Source: Polynucleobacter sp. AP-Jannik-300A-C4
GTDB lineage: Bacteria > Pseudomonadota > Gammaproteobacteria > Burkholderiales > Burkholderiaceae
NCBI RefSeq assembly: GCF_018688335.1
Contig: NZ_CP061316.1
Span: forward strand, 1-64,000
Direction: 5' to 3'
Length of the DNA stretch: 64,000 nt
The translations under genes were made by a program, and so were the position numbers. A model generated the notes under the pieces. The model was not told the origin of the DNA. It made no database searches and saw nothing but the letters and a program-made list of their open reading frames with translations. This document shows positions 32,637-46,700 of this stretch, piece after piece. Within the stretch, counting starts at the first letter, position 1, and every line of letters starts with the position of its first letter.

Positions 32637-32889
32637 TGCAGTATCTTAGCAGAAATCACTAAAATATTCAGGGTTTTCCCTAGGTTTATGTAATTTCTGG
32701 GGTGAGAACGAATGGATGGCTAAAAACTGCGGGTTTACCGCCATTTTTTTATGCCCTATGCATCAAAATACGTAAATTTTGAAAAAAAGTTCAAAATTTT
32801 TTTCAATCTCTATCCCATTGTTTTTAATGGGTTTATTTGAAAAGTAAGAAAAAACTTTGAGTTTTTAAAGAAAAAGACTACGAAAGGTG

Positions 32890-32918
32890 TTGACAGACCC
32901 AAATACGTGGGATATAGT
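32890..32918 (+). promoter_or_regulatory. Strong sigma-70 promoter of the rRNA operon
   Basis: TTGACA (32890-32895) and TATAGT (32913-32918) are separated by exactly 17 bases, almost consensus. An A/T-rich block of over 100 bases upstream resembles an UP element. About 210 bases of leader follow before 16S. Confidence 0.92.
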
Positions 32919-32965
32919 CTCATCTCTCTGCTGAATGTTTTTAAGAAATACGAAACAAGTCAGCC

Positions 32966-32978
32966 CTCTTTAAAAATT
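32966..32978 (+). promoter_or_regulatory. boxA antitermination element in the rRNA leader
   Basis: CTCTTTAAAAATT matches the boxA core bound by NusB-S10 that protects rRNA transcription from Rho. It lies about 45 bases after the likely start site and just before the 16S processing helix. A second copy lies before 23S. Confidence 0.75.
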
Positions 32979-32979
32979 A

Positions 32980-34709
<1,730 letters not shown>

Positions 34710-34721
34710 AATAAAAGCCAC

Positions 34722-34798
34722 GGGTCTGTAGCTCAGCTGGTTAGAGCACTGTGTTGATAACGCAGGGGTCGTAGGTTCAAGTCCTACCAGACCCACCA
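34722..34798 (+). tRNA. tRNA-Ile (anticodon GAT)
   Basis: The 77-nt cloverleaf has acceptor GGGTCTG paired with CAGACCC, anticodon loop TTGATAA (anticodon 34756-34758) and a T-arm GGTTCAAGTCC. CCA is encoded. It is the first spacer tRNA of the rRNA operon. Confidence 0.98.
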
Positions 34799-34828
34799 CC
34801 AGCCAGAAACAAGACTTAGTGGGACGTT

Positions 34829-34904
34829 GGGGGATTAGCTCAGCTGGGAGAGCACCTGCTTTGCAAGCAGGGGGTCGTCGGTTCGATCCCGTCATCCTCC
34901 ACCA
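34829..34904 (+). tRNA. tRNA-Ala (anticodon TGC)
   Basis: The 76-nt cloverleaf has acceptor GGGGGAT paired with ATCCTCC, an anticodon stem-loop CCTGC-TTTGCAA-GCAGG and T-arm GGTTCGATCC. CCA is encoded. Ile-Ala order in the 16S-23S spacer is typical. Confidence 0.98.
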
Positions 34905-34961
34905 TCATCTAAATGTCAAAACTAAGCGAAGACTTAATCGTTTAGTTTTGCCATTTATGGC

Positions 34962-34973
34962 TGTTCTTTAAAA

Positions 34974-34975
<2 letters not shown>
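34962..34975 (+). promoter_or_regulatory. boxA antitermination element before 23S
   Basis: TGTTCTTTAAAAAT is a second boxA copy in the spacer, about 200 bases before 23S, immediately followed by the 5' strand of the 23S processing stalk. The remaining spacer (34976-35165) holds processing helices and no gene. Confidence 0.75.
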
Positions 34976-38114
<3,139 letters not shown>

Positions 38115-38152
38115 AGAGTTGTTGATGATTTATCAGCAGCTCGACCCTCTAC

Positions 38153-38267
38153 GCCCGGTGACCATAGCAAGTTGGAACCACTCCTTCCCATCCCGAACAG
38201 GACAGTGAAACGACTTTACGCCGATGATAGTGCGGATTACCCGTGTGAAAGTAGGTAACTGCCGGGC
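38153..38267 (+). rRNA. rrf: 5S ribosomal RNA
   Basis: The 115-base molecule has terminal stem GCCCGG/CCGGGC and the conserved internal CCATCCCGAACAGG and GATGATAGTGCG segments. It ends the rRNA operon and is followed within ten bases by a strong terminator. Confidence 0.95.
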
Positions 38268-38276
38268 ACCAATGCG

Positions 38277-38308
38277 ACGCCCAGACCCTCTTAGGTCTGG
38301 GCGTTTTT
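38277..38308 (+). terminator. rRNA operon terminator
   Basis: A perfect eleven-base-pair stem (38277-38287 with 38294-38304), six-base loop and a TTTTT tract follow 5S. This is the intrinsic terminator of the rRNA operon and separates it from the tRNA-tufB operon. Confidence 0.95.
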
Positions 38309-38339
38309 ACTTGTGCAAAGCGTTTTGAGGTTTTAGAGA

Positions 38340-38368
38340 TTGACAGAAACTCCATTTGGAGTCAGAAT
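38340..38368 (+). promoter_or_regulatory. Promoter of the tRNA-Tyr-Gly-Thr-tufB operon
   Basis: TTGACA (38340-38345) is followed after 17 bases by CAGAAT (38363-38368, four of six). Initiation would fall a few bases before tRNA-Tyr. The spacer contains the inverted repeat ACTCCA-TT-TGGAGT (38349-38362). Confidence 0.72.
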
Positions 38369-38379
38369 ATTGGGTTCGC

Positions 38380-38464
38380 GGAGGGGTGTCCGAGCGGCTA
38401 AAGGAGGCAGACTGTAAATCTGTTGGCTATGCCTACGTAGGTTCGAATCCTACCCCCTCCACCA
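38380..38464 (+). tRNA. tRNA-Tyr (anticodon GTA)
   Basis: An 85-nt class II tRNA with a long variable arm, acceptor GGAGGGG paired with CCCCTCC, anticodon stem-loop CAGACTGTAAATCTG (anticodon GTA) and encoded CCA. It heads the tRNA cluster before tufB. Confidence 0.97.
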
Positions 38465-38469
38465 GATGT

Positions 38470-38543
38470 GCGGGATTAGTTTAATGGTAAAACAGCAGAT
38501 TTCCAATCTTCGGTCAAGAGTTCGATTCTCTTATCCCGCTCCA
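38470..38543 (+). tRNA. tRNA-Gly (anticodon TCC)
   Basis: The 74-nt cloverleaf has acceptor GCGGGAT paired with ATCCCGC, anticodon loop TTTCCAA, T-arm GTTCGATTC and encoded CCA. The anticodon stem has one apparent C-U mismatch. Confidence 0.95.
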
Positions 38544-38564
38544 GTATTAACAGTATTTGTATTT

Positions 38565-38639
<75 letters not shown>

Positions 38640-38694
38640 TGGCTTACGTAGTAAAAAATTTAAATTTCGTGTGTTGGTTTAAGAGTTAACTAAG

Positions 38695-39901
38695 GGCAGA
38701 CAAAAAAATGGCAAAAGAAAAGTTTGAGCGGACAAAACCGCACGTAAACGTTGGCACAATCGGTCACGTTGACCACGGTAAAACCACATTGACAGCAGCT
38801 ATTGCAACCGTGCTTTCAAAAGCATTCGGTGGCGAAGCAAAAGCATACGATCAGATCGATGCTGCTCCAGAAGAAAAAGCACGCGGTATTACGATTAATA
38901 CAGCACACGTTGAGTATGAGACAGCGAATCGTCACTACGCGCACGTGGATTGCCCAGGACATGCTGACTACGTTAAGAACATGATTACTGGTGCTGCTCA
39001 GATGGACGGCGCTATTTTGGTTTGCTCTGCAGCTGACGGCCCAATGCCACAAACTCGTGAGCACATCCTCTTGGCACGCCAAGTTGGTGTTCCATACATC
39101 ATCGTGTTCTTGAACAAGTGCGACATGGTGGATGACGCTGAGTTGTTAGAGCTCGTAGAAATGGAAGTTCGTGAGCTTTTATCTAAGTACGACTTCCCAG
39201 GTGATGACACACCAATCGTTCAAGGCTCTGCTAAGTTAGCGCTTGAAGGCGACGAAGGCCCATTGGGCAAAGAAGCCATCATGAAGTTGGCCGAAGCGCT
39301 TGACTCTTACATCCCAACTCCAGAGCGTGCTGTTGACGGTGCGTTCTTGATGCCAGTAGAGGACGTGTTCTCTATCTCTGGTCGCGGTACTGTGGTTACA
39401 GGCCGTATCGAGCGCGGTATCGTTAAAGTTGGTGAAGAGATTGAAATTATCGGTATCAAGCCAACACTCAAGACAACTTGTACTGGTGTTGAAATGTTCC
39501 GCAAATTGCTCGACCAAGGTCAAGCAGGCGATAACGTTGGTATCTTGTTACGCGGTACAAAACGTGAAGAAGTTGAGCGCGGCCAAGTATTGGCTAAGCC
39601 AGGTTCAATCACCCCACATACTCACTTTACAGCCGAGGTTTACATCTTGGGTAAAGATGAAGGTGGTCGTCATACTCCATTCTTTAACAACTATCGTCCA
39701 CAGTTTTACTTCCGTACTACGGACGTAACTGGTTCAATCGAGTTGCCAAAAGACAAAGAAATGGTAATGCCTGGTGATAACGTGACTATTACCGTCAAAC
39801 TCATCGCTCCAATCGCGATGGAAGAAGGTTTACGTTTTGCGATCCGTGAAGGTGGCCGTACTGTTGGCGCCGGCGTGGTTGCAAAGATTTTGGCTTAATA
39901 G
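38695..39901 (+). repeat. Direct repeat containing tuf, copy 1
   Basis: This roughly 1207-bp unit matches 55470-56676 wherever I compared them, from GGCAGAC before the ATG to TAATAG at the stop. The flanks diverge abruptly. The likely cause is gene conversion between the two tuf genes. Confidence 0.9.
38708..39898 (+). CDS. tufB: Elongation factor Tu (copy in the tRNA-tufB operon)
   Basis: EF-Tu delivers aminoacyl-tRNA to the ribosomal A site as a GTP complex. The 396-residue protein has G1 GHVDHGKT, G3 DCPGHAD, G4 NKCD and the three canonical domains. It is identical in protein sequence to the copy at 55483, and the nucleotide sequences also appear identical. It lies between tRNA-Thr and tRNA-Trp. 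Confidence 0.98.
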   Translation: MAKEKFERTKPHVNVGTIGHVDHGKTTLTAAIATVLSKAFGGEAKAYDQIDAAPEEKARGITINTAHVEYETANRHYAHVDCPGHADYVKNMITGAAQMDGAILVCSAADGPMPQTREHILLARQVGVPYIIVFLNKCDMVDDAELLELVEMEVRELLSKYDFPGDDTPIVQGSAKLALEGDEGPLGKEAIMKLAEALDSYIPTPERAVDGAFLMPVEDVFSISGRGTVVTGRIERGIVKVGEEIEIIGIKPTLKTTCTGVEMFRKLLDQGQAGDNVGILLRGTKREEVERGQVLAKPGSITPHTHFTAEVYILGKDEGGRHTPFFNNYRPQFYFRTTDVTGSIELPKDKEMVMPGDNVTITVKLIAPIAMEEGLRFAIREGGRTVGAGVVAKILA

Positions 39902-39910
39902 TTTTAATAA

Positions 39911-39986
39911 AGGGGTGTAGCTCAATTGGCAGAGCGTTGGTCTCCAAAACCAAAGGTTGGGGGTTCGATGCCCTCCGCCCCTGCCA
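39911..39986 (+). tRNA. tRNA-Trp (anticodon CCA)
   Basis: The 76-nt cloverleaf has acceptor AGGGGTG paired with CGCCCCT, anticodon stem-loop TTGGT-CTCCAAA-ACCAA, T-arm GGTTCGATGCC and encoded CCA. The tufB-tRNA-Trp-secE order is conserved. Confidence 0.97.
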
Positions 39987-40006
39987 CGATTTGAACTGAA
40001 AGTAAT

Positions 40007-40384
40007 ATGTCTCAACATACAGCAAGTCATACTGAAGAAAAAAGCAGCTGGGTCTCTGGACTCGCTGCTTTACTTGTCGTTGCAGCGTTAGTTCTTTACT
40101 ACACGCTGGCCGATCAATCGATGTTGATTCGTTTGGCTGTTTTGTTTGGCGGAATTGCTGTTGCAGTTTTGATTGTGGCGATGTCGGCAGATGGGCGTCG
40201 TTTTATCGCCTACGCAAAAGATTCTTGGTATGAGGTAAAAAAGGTTGTTTGGCCGACTCGCAAAGAGACGACTCAAATGACTCTAGTCGTATTTGGCTTT
40301 GTTGTGATCATGTCCCTGTTTTTGTGGATTGCAGACAAATTAATTGAATGGCTAGTTTTTTCAGTCTTCCTAGGCTGGAAGTGA
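40007..40384 (+). CDS. secE: Preprotein translocase subunit SecE
   Basis: SecE clamps SecY in the SecYEG channel. The 125-residue protein has three predicted membrane helices (about 14-32, 37-57 and 92-118), as in the E. coli type. The conserved amphipathic hinge is YEVKKVVWPTRKET before the last helix. It lies eight bases before nusG. Confidence 0.95.
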   Translation: MSQHTASHTEEKSSWVSGLAALLVVAALVLYYTLADQSMLIRLAVLFGGIAVAVLIVAMSADGRRFIAYAKDSWYEVKKVVWPTRKETTQMTLVVFGFVVIMSLFLWIADKLIEWLVFSVFLGWK

Positions 40385-40391
40385 GTAAAAA

Positions 40392-40967
40392 ATGATTGAT
40401 ACTGAATTGGTCTCAAATAATCCACAAGCTACCGGCAATATGCGCTGGTACGTGATTCATGCCTATTCAGGCATGGAAAAAAGCGTTAAAAGAGGTCTTG
40501 AGGAGCGTATTGCGCGCTCTGGAATGCCGGAGAAATTTGGACGCATCTTGGTTCCATCTGAAGAAGTGGTAGAGATTAAGTCTGGCACTAAGTCAGTTTC
40601 TGAGCGCCGCTTTTTCCCTGGTTATGTACTAATTGAGATGGAAATGACTGACGAGAGCTGGCATTTGGTGAAAAATACGCCAAAAGTGACCGGTTTCGTT
40701 GGTGGTGTAAGAAACCGCCCAAGCCCGATTTCTACCGCTGAAGTGACCAAAATCATGGATCAAATGCAGGCTGGGGTTGATAAACCTAAGCCGAAGACCC
40801 TCTTTGAGGTGGGTGAGATGGTTCGCGTTAAAGAAGGTCCGTTTACAGACTTCAACGGAAACGTTGAGGAAGTCAACTATGAGAAGTCAAGATTGCGCGT
40901 TTCTGTTACAATTTTTGGCCGCGGTACCCCAGTTGAGCTGGAGTTCGGCCAAGTAGAAAAGATGTAA
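40392..40967 (+). CDS. nusG: Transcription termination/antitermination factor NusG
   Basis: NusG binds RNA polymerase and links it to Rho or the ribosome. The 191-residue protein has the NGN domain ([20 protein letters not shown], residues about 17-120) and the C-terminal KOW domain ([15 protein letters not shown]). The ATG at 40392 adds 16 residues before the MRWYVIHAY that starts many homologues; the shorter start at 40440 is possible. Confidence 0.95.
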   Translation: MIDTELVSNNPQATGNMRWYVIHAYSGMEKSVKRGLEERIARSGMPEKFGRILVPSEEVVEIKSGTKSVSERRFFPGYVLIEMEMTDESWHLVKNTPKVTGFVGGVRNRPSPISTAEVTKIMDQMQAGVDKPKPKTLFEVGEMVRVKEGPFTDFNGNVEEVNYEKSRLRVSVTIFGRGTPVELEFGQVEKM

Positions 40968-41114
40968 AAACAAGGCTTAGTCCAGTTTTGCAGTAAAGCA
41001 GTACAAGTGGTTAGCAATAACCGAGGAGCGGATCTAGAAAGCCAAAAACTAGTGAAGCGTTTACTCAACAGCGGTCTTTCCTAATGAGGTTAGGCGCGCT
41101 TTTAGGAGCAATCA
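40968..41114 (+). promoter_or_regulatory. nusG-rplK spacer, probable L11/L1 leader
   Basis: A 147-bp stretch with no gene precedes rplK and contains a small CCTAA/TTAGG hairpin (41080-41094) before the AGGAG ribosome-binding site. In E. coli L1 autoregulates rplKA translation through a site here. I did not find a convincing promoter. Confidence 0.4.
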
Positions 41115-41546
41115 ATGGCAAAGAAGATCATTGGCTTTATCAAGCTGCAGATCCCTGCAGGTAAAGCAAATCCATCACCTCCCGTAGGTCCAGCATTGGG
41201 TCAACGCGGCCTCAATATTATGGAATTCTGTAAGGCGTTTAATGCTCAAACTCAGAGCATGGAACCTGGCCTGCCAATTCCAGTCGTGATTACAGCTTTC
41301 GCTGATAAGAGCTTCACTTTCATTATGAAGACTCCTCCAGCGACCATCATGATTAAGAAGGCTGCAAAGATCGAAAAAGGATCACCACGTCCGCATACCG
41401 ATAAGGTAGGAAAAATTACACGTGCTCAAGCAGAAGAAATTGCTAAAGCAAAAATGCCAGATTTGACAGCTGCTGATATGGATGCTGCTGTAAGAACAAT
41501 CGCTGGTAGCGCCCGCTCAATGGGCATCACAGTGGAAGGTCTCTAA
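41115..41546 (+). CDS. rplK: 50S ribosomal protein L11
   Basis: L11 is part of the GTPase-associated centre of the 50S subunit. The 143-residue protein has the conserved N-terminal [20 protein letters not shown] and C-terminal RNA-binding domain. It is coupled to rplA, which starts two bases after its stop. Confidence 0.98.
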   Translation: MAKKIIGFIKLQIPAGKANPSPPVGPALGQRGLNIMEFCKAFNAQTQSMEPGLPIPVVITAFADKSFTFIMKTPPATIMIKKAAKIEKGSPRPHTDKVGKITRAQAEEIAKAKMPDLTAADMDAAVRTIAGSARSMGITVEGL

Positions 41547-41548
41547 TC

Positions 41549-42250
41549 ATGACTAAGTTATCTAAGCGTTTAAAAGCAATCGAATCTAAAGTAGATCGCA
41601 ATAAGTTTTATGCATTAGAAGATGCATTGAACCTCGTAAAAGAGTGTGCAACTGCTAAGTTTGATGAGTCTATCGACGTTGCAGTTCAGTTGGGTATTGA
41701 TGCTAAGAAATCTGACCAAGTTGTGCGTGGCGCAGTTGTGCTCCCAGCTGGTACAGGTAAGCATGTTCGTGTAGCGGTATTTGCACAAGGCGAAAAAGCT
41801 GAACAAGCTAAAGCTGCTGGTGCTGAGATAGTTGGCATGGAAGACCTTGCTGACCAAATTAAAGGCGGGAAAATCGATTTCGATATTTTGATCGCATCCC
41901 CAGACACAATGAAGATCGTTGGTACTTTAGGTCAAGTATTGGGCCCACGTGGTTTGATGCCGAATCCAAAAGTGGGAACTGTTACTCCTGACGTTGCGAC
42001 TGCAGTTAAAAATGCAAAAGCAGGTCAAGTGCAATTCCGTGTGGACAAAGCCGGTATCGTGCACGCAAGCATTGGCCGTCGTTCATTCGAGCCTGCTGCA
42101 TTGAAATCAAACTTGCTCGCATTGCTTGAGGCTTTGAACAAAGCTAAGCCACCTGCATCTAAGGGCGTTTATTTAAAGAAGGTTGCCGTAAGCAGCACCA
42201 TGGGTGCAGGCGTACGTGTTGACCAGGCATCGATACAAGCTGCTCAGTAA
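41549..42250 (+). CDS. rplA: 50S ribosomal protein L1
   Basis: L1 forms the mobile stalk near the E site and autoregulates rplKA in E. coli. The 233-residue protein has [15 protein letters not shown] and the full two-domain length. The 235-bp rplJ leader follows. Confidence 0.98.
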   Translation: MTKLSKRLKAIESKVDRNKFYALEDALNLVKECATAKFDESIDVAVQLGIDAKKSDQVVRGAVVLPAGTGKHVRVAVFAQGEKAEQAKAAGAEIVGMEDLADQIKGGKIDFDILIASPDTMKIVGTLGQVLGPRGLMPNPKVGTVTPDVATAVKNAKAGQVQFRVDKAGIVHASIGRRSFEPAALKSNLLALLEALNKAKPPASKGVYLKKVAVSSTMGAGVRVDQASIQAAQ

Positions 42251-42270
42251 TTAGCTTGTAGCAAAAAGAA

Positions 42271-42440
42271 CTTTGGGTCGACTCCCGCTCTTAGGGTGAG
42301 AGTCGAACATCAAAGACCGTTGGTGAATTATTTGCTTACTCAGAATTAATTCTTAATCGTTACGAAAGTAATAGCCAGCGCAGATGGCGACCCTGAAAAG
42401 ATTTCACAAGATTTCCTTGTGACAAATGATCAGACGCTGG
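42271..42440 (+). promoter_or_regulatory. Structured rplJ leader (probable L10-L12 binding region)
   Basis: The 235-bp rplA-rplJ spacer holds several strong pairings: CGACTC/GAGTCG (42279-42284 with 42300-42305) closed by CTTTG/CAAAG, a long-range CCAGCG/CGCTGG helix (42375-42380 with 42435-42440), and inside it TCACAAG/CTTGTGA (42404-42410 with 42416-42422). This resembles the L10-binding autoregulatory leader of proteobacteria. Confidence 0.65.
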
Positions 42441-42449
42441 TGTGTAACC

Positions 42450-42473
42450 CCAACTGGAAACAGTTGGTTTTTT
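42450..42473 (+). terminator. Intrinsic terminator (attenuator) directly before rplJ
   Basis: CCAACTG-GAAA-CAGTTGG (42450-42456 with 42461-42467) is a perfect seven-base-pair stem with a GAAA tetraloop followed by six T's, ending 12 bases before the rplJ GTG. The rplJ ribosome-binding site TAGGAG comes right after the T-tract. Read-through must be regulated or the hairpin must be inefficient. Confidence 0.82.
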
Positions 42474-42485
42474 AGGAGTTAAACC

Positions 42486-43124
42486 GTGCCTTTGAATGTA
42501 CAAGACAAAAAAGCGATTGTTGCTGATGTCGGCGCTCAATTGGCTGGAGCTCAAACAGTCGTGCTCGCTGAATACCGTGGTATTCCAGTAGAGCAGTTGA
42601 CAAAGCTACGTGCTAGCGCACGTGACCAAGGTGTATATCTTCGCGTTTTGAAGAACACATTGGCACGCCGTGCTGCACAAGGCACACAGTTTGAGCCTCT
42701 TGCTGATTCGATGGTTGGCCCCTTGATCTATGGCATCTCTGCTGATCCAATTGCTTCGGCGAAAGTATTGCAGAACTTTGCTAAGACTCAAGACAAGCTA
42801 GTCATTACTGCTGGCTTATATAACGGCAAATTGTTAGACGTTGCAGGCGTAAAAGCCCTCGCAACAATTCCAAGCCGCGACGAGTTGTTATCTCAGTTGT
42901 TAGGTGTGATGTTGGCACCAGTATCTGCGATGGCTCGCGTATTGGGCGCAGTAGCAGCGCAAAAATCAGCCGGAGCACCTGCTCCAGTTGCAGCACCTGC
43001 AGTTGAAGCAGCAGCCACAGCAGAAGTAGTTGCTGAAGCCGCCGCTCCAGAAGCAGCCGCTGAGCCTGCAGCCGCAGCACCAGAAGCTGGAACAGAAACA
43101 AACGAAACCCCTGCTGCTGAATAA
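42486..43124 (+). CDS. rplJ: 50S ribosomal protein L10 with long Ala/Pro/Glu tail
   Basis: L10 anchors L7/L12 dimers on the ribosomal stalk. Residues 1 to about 162 match the whole standard protein, including VVLAEYRG and [11 protein letters not shown]. After the C-terminal helix that binds L12, this one continues for about 50 residues of Ala, Pro and Glu low complexity (from about 42969) to a total of 212, against about 165 in E. coli. It starts with GTG behind an attenuator and precedes rplL. Confidence 0.97.
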   Translation: MPLNVQDKKAIVADVGAQLAGAQTVVLAEYRGIPVEQLTKLRASARDQGVYLRVLKNTLARRAAQGTQFEPLADSMVGPLIYGISADPIASAKVLQNFAKTQDKLVITAGLYNGKLLDVAGVKALATIPSRDELLSQLLGVMLAPVSAMARVLGAVAAQKSAGAPAPVAAPAVEAAATAEVVAEAAAPEAAAEPAAAAPEAGTETNETPAAE

Positions 43125-43158
43125 GCGCAGATTAACTATTAAGTATTAGGAGCTAAAA

Positions 43159-43533
43159 ATGGCGATTACCAAAGAAGAAATCATTGATGCAGTAGGTAGC
43201 ATGTCCGTAATGGATTTGAACGACTTGGTTAAGGCGTTCGAAGAGAAGTTTGGTGTTTCAGCTGCAGCAATGGCTGTTGCTGGTCCTGCTGGTGGTGGCG
43301 CAGCTGCTGCTGGTGAAGAGCAAACAGAATTTACTGTTAACTTGCTCGAAGCTGGTGCAAATAAAGTTTCAGTAATTAAGGCTGTTCGTGAAATCACTGG
43401 TCTTGGCTTGAAAGAAGCTAAAGACTTAGTTGATGGTGCACCAAAGCCAATCAAAGAAGCTGTTGATAAGAAGACAGCTGAAGAAGCTAAGAAGAAGCTT
43501 GAAGAAGCTGGCGCTAAAGCAGAACTCAAGTAA
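43159..43533 (+). CDS. rplL: 50S ribosomal protein L7/L12
   Basis: L7/L12 dimers recruit translational GTPases. The 124-residue protein has an N-terminal dimerisation helix pair, an Ala/Gly-rich hinge (about residues 37-52) and a C-terminal domain with [25 protein letters not shown] precedes the ATG. The 226-bp gap before rpoB holds regulatory hairpins. Confidence 0.98.
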   Translation: MAITKEEIIDAVGSMSVMDLNDLVKAFEEKFGVSAAAMAVAGPAGGGAAAAGEEQTEFTVNLLEAGANKVSVIKAVREITGLGLKEAKDLVDGAPKPIKEAVDKKTAEEAKKKLEEAGAKAELK

Positions 43534-43550
43534 TACAAACTCAGTTAGTG

Positions 43551-43632
43551 CCCCTCAAAAAGGGGTGCTAGCCTTGTTGGGTTTGACCATTAGTGGTCAA
43601 ACCCGATTTCATTTCTGATTGAAATCGGGTTT
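43551..43632 (+). promoter_or_regulatory. rplL-rpoB spacer with alternative hairpins
   Basis: Three hairpins are seen: GTGCCCCT/AGGGGTGC after rplL (to 43568), an eleven-bp stem (43579-43589 with 43594-43604) and a thirteen-bp stem (43599-43611 with 43620-43632). The last two share bases 43599-43604, so they cannot form together. In E. coli this region holds an attenuator and an RNase III site. No long T-tract follows. Confidence 0.8.
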
Positions 43633-43759
43633 GCCTTCTGATACGACTGCAGAATGCAAGTTTGGTCGGACACTGGATCTTTCGATTTAGTGTTGTCCGC
43701 CAGTGATTGGTAGTGGCCAATCGCCAAATCTTTGTACAGTCGCTGAATTCGGAGATGAA

Positions 43760-46700
43760 ATGAACTACAGCTTCACCGAACGCAAGCGAGTCCGTAAAAG
43801 CTTTGCTAAGCGAGTAAATAATCATCAGGTTCCATACCTGATCGCAACGCAGCTGGAATCCTACGCTAAATTTTTACAGGCTGATAAGCCGGCAATGTCT
43901 CGCCTTACAGAGGGACTTCAGGCTGCCTTTACATCAGCATTCCCAATTGTGTCCAACAATGGCTACGCACGTATGGAATACGTGTCATACCAGTTGTCAC
44001 AGCCACCGTTTGACGTTAAAGAATGTCAACAACGTGGTTACACATACCACTCAGCCTTACGTGCAAAAGTTCGCTTGATTATTTATGATCGCGAAGCTCC
44101 TACTAAGGTTAAAGAGGTAAAAGAGAGCGAAGTCTACATGGGTGAAATTCCACTCATGACAGATAACGGCTCTTTTGTGATCAACGGTACTGAGCGCGTC
44201 ATCGTTTCTCAGTTGCACCGTTCCCCAGGCGTGTTCTTCGAACACGATAAGGGCAAGACACATAGCTCAGGTAAATTGCTGTTCTCAGCACGCATCATTC
44301 CTTACCGTGGTTCATGGCTCGATTTCGAGTTTGATCCAAAAGATATTCTGTATTTCCGCGTTGACCGCCGTCGTAAGATGCCAGTCACCATTTTGCTCAA
44401 AGCAATTGGCTTAAACAACGAACAGATTCTTGCAAACTTCTTCAACTTTGATCATTTCTCATTAAGCGCAAATGGCGCATCAATGGAATTTGTTCCTGAG
44501 CGTTTGCGTGGTCAATTGGCTAACTTTGATGTGCTTGATAAGAATGGCGTTGTTGTTATTCAAAAAGACAAGCGTATCAATGCAAAACATATTCGTGAGC
44601 TAGAAGCCGCTAAGACAAAGAACATCGTTGTTCCAGATGATTACTTGGTTGGTCGCGTAGTTGCACGTAACATCATTGATCCAGACTCTGGTGAGATCTT
44701 GGCTTACGCGAATGATGAAATCACTGAAGAGTTGTTGGCTACATTACGCGATGCAGGCATCAAGCAATTGGAAACCATCTACACCAATGATTTGGATTCT
44801 GGTGCGTACATTTCTCAGACATTGCGTACTGATGAAACTGCAGATCAAATGGCGGCTCGTATTGCCATCTATCGCATGATGCGTCCTGGCGAGCCTCCAA
44901 CAGAAGATGCTGTTGAAGCTTTATTCCAGCGCTTGTTCTACAACGAAGATAGTTATGATTTATCTCGCGTTGGTCGTATGAAGGTGAATAGCCGTCTCGG
45001 TCGTTCAGAGATGGAAGGCAAAATGGTTTTGTCGGATGAAGACATCCTCGACACCATCAAGTCTTTGGTTGACTTGCGTAACGGTAAAGGTGAAGTCGAC
45101 GATATCGACCACTTAGGTAATCGTCGTGTACGTTGCGTAGGTGAGTTGGCAGAGAATCAATTCCGTGCAGGTTTGTCACGTGTTGAGCGTGCAGTTAAAG
45201 AACGTCTCGGCCAGGCCGAAACCGAAAACCTCATGCCGCATGATTTGATTAACAGCAAGCCAATCTCTTCAGCAATTCGTGAGTTCTTCGGTTCTTCACA
45301 GTTATCCCAGTTTATGGACCAAACAAACCCATTGTCAGAGATCACGCACAAGCGTCGTATCTCTGCATTGGGACCTGGTGGTTTGACACGTGAGCGCGCA
45401 GGTTTCGAAGTGCGTGACGTACATCCAACCCACTACGGACGTGTTTGCCCAATTGAAACTCCAGAAGGACCAAATATTGGTCTGATCAACTCACTTGCGT
45501 TGTTTGCACGTTTGAATGAGCATGGTTTTTTAGAGACTCCATATCGTAAAGTTGCCAATAGCAAGGTAAGCGATGAAGTGGTTTACCTCTCTGCGATTGA
45601 AGAAGCGAAATACGTTATTGCCCAGGCAAACGCTACGATCGACAAGAGTGGTAAGTTAGCCGACGAATTGGTTTCAGCACGTCAAGCTGGTGAGACCATG
45701 ATGGTTAGCCCAGAGCGTATCGATTTCATCGACGTTGCTCCTAGTCAAATCGTTTCTGCTGCTGCTTCATTGGTTCCATTTTTGGAGCATGACGATGCGA
45801 ACCGTGCGTTGATGGGTGCGAATATGCAACGTCAAGCGGTTCCTTGCTTGCGTCCAGATAAGCCATTGGTTGGTACCGGTTTAGAGCGTATTGTTGCGGT
45901 TGACTCAGGTACAGTGATTTTGGCTTCTCGCGGCGGAATCGTTGACTATGTTGATGCAAACCGTGTAGTTATTCGTGTAAACGATGACGAGACAGCAGCT
46001 GGTGAAGTTGGTGTGGATATTTATAACCTCATCAAGTACACCCGTTCAAACCAAAATACCAACATTAACCAACGTCCAATCGTTCAGGCTGGTGATCGTG
46101 TAGCCCGTGGCGACGTAGTTGCTGACGGTGCATCTACCGATTTGGGTGAATTGGCTTTGGGTCAAAACATGACTGTGGCATTTATGCCATGGAACGGTTA
46201 CAACTTCGAAGATTCAATCTTGATCTCCGAGAAAGTTGTTGCTGACGACCGTTACACCTCTATTCATATTGAAGAGTTGTCGGTTGTTGCTCGTGATACC
46301 AAGCTTGGTTCAGAAGAAATTACACGTGATATCTCCAACTTGGCTGAGTCACAACTCTCCCGTTTGGATGAGAGCGGTATTGTTTACATCGGTGCTGAAG
46401 TTGAAGCTGGTGACGTATTGGTTGGTAAGGTAACTCCGAAGGGTGAGACTACTCTCACTCCTGAAGAGAAGTTACTGCGTGCGATCTTCGGTGAAAAAGC
46501 GTCTGACGTTAAAGATACTTCTTTGCGCGTTCCATCTGGAATGATCGGTACCGTTATTGATGTTCAAGTCTTCACTCGTGAAGGCATTGAGCGCGATGCA
46601 CGTGCGCAGTCAATTATTCAAGAAGAATTACAACGCTATCGTTTGGACTTAAACGACCAGTTGCGTATTGTTGAGGGCGATGCCTTCATGCGTTTAGAAA

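Noticed and set aside
32729-32750. Short GCGG/CCGC hairpin with seven T's upstream of the rRNA promoter as a gene terminator
   Set aside because: No plus-strand gene ends nearby (the closest ends 750 bases upstream) and the stem has only four base pairs, so I list it only within the upstream region.
43703-43759. Upstream extension of rpoB
   Set aside because: The frame is open but lacks a usable start, and homologues begin at the MNYSF-like sequence preceded by GGAG.
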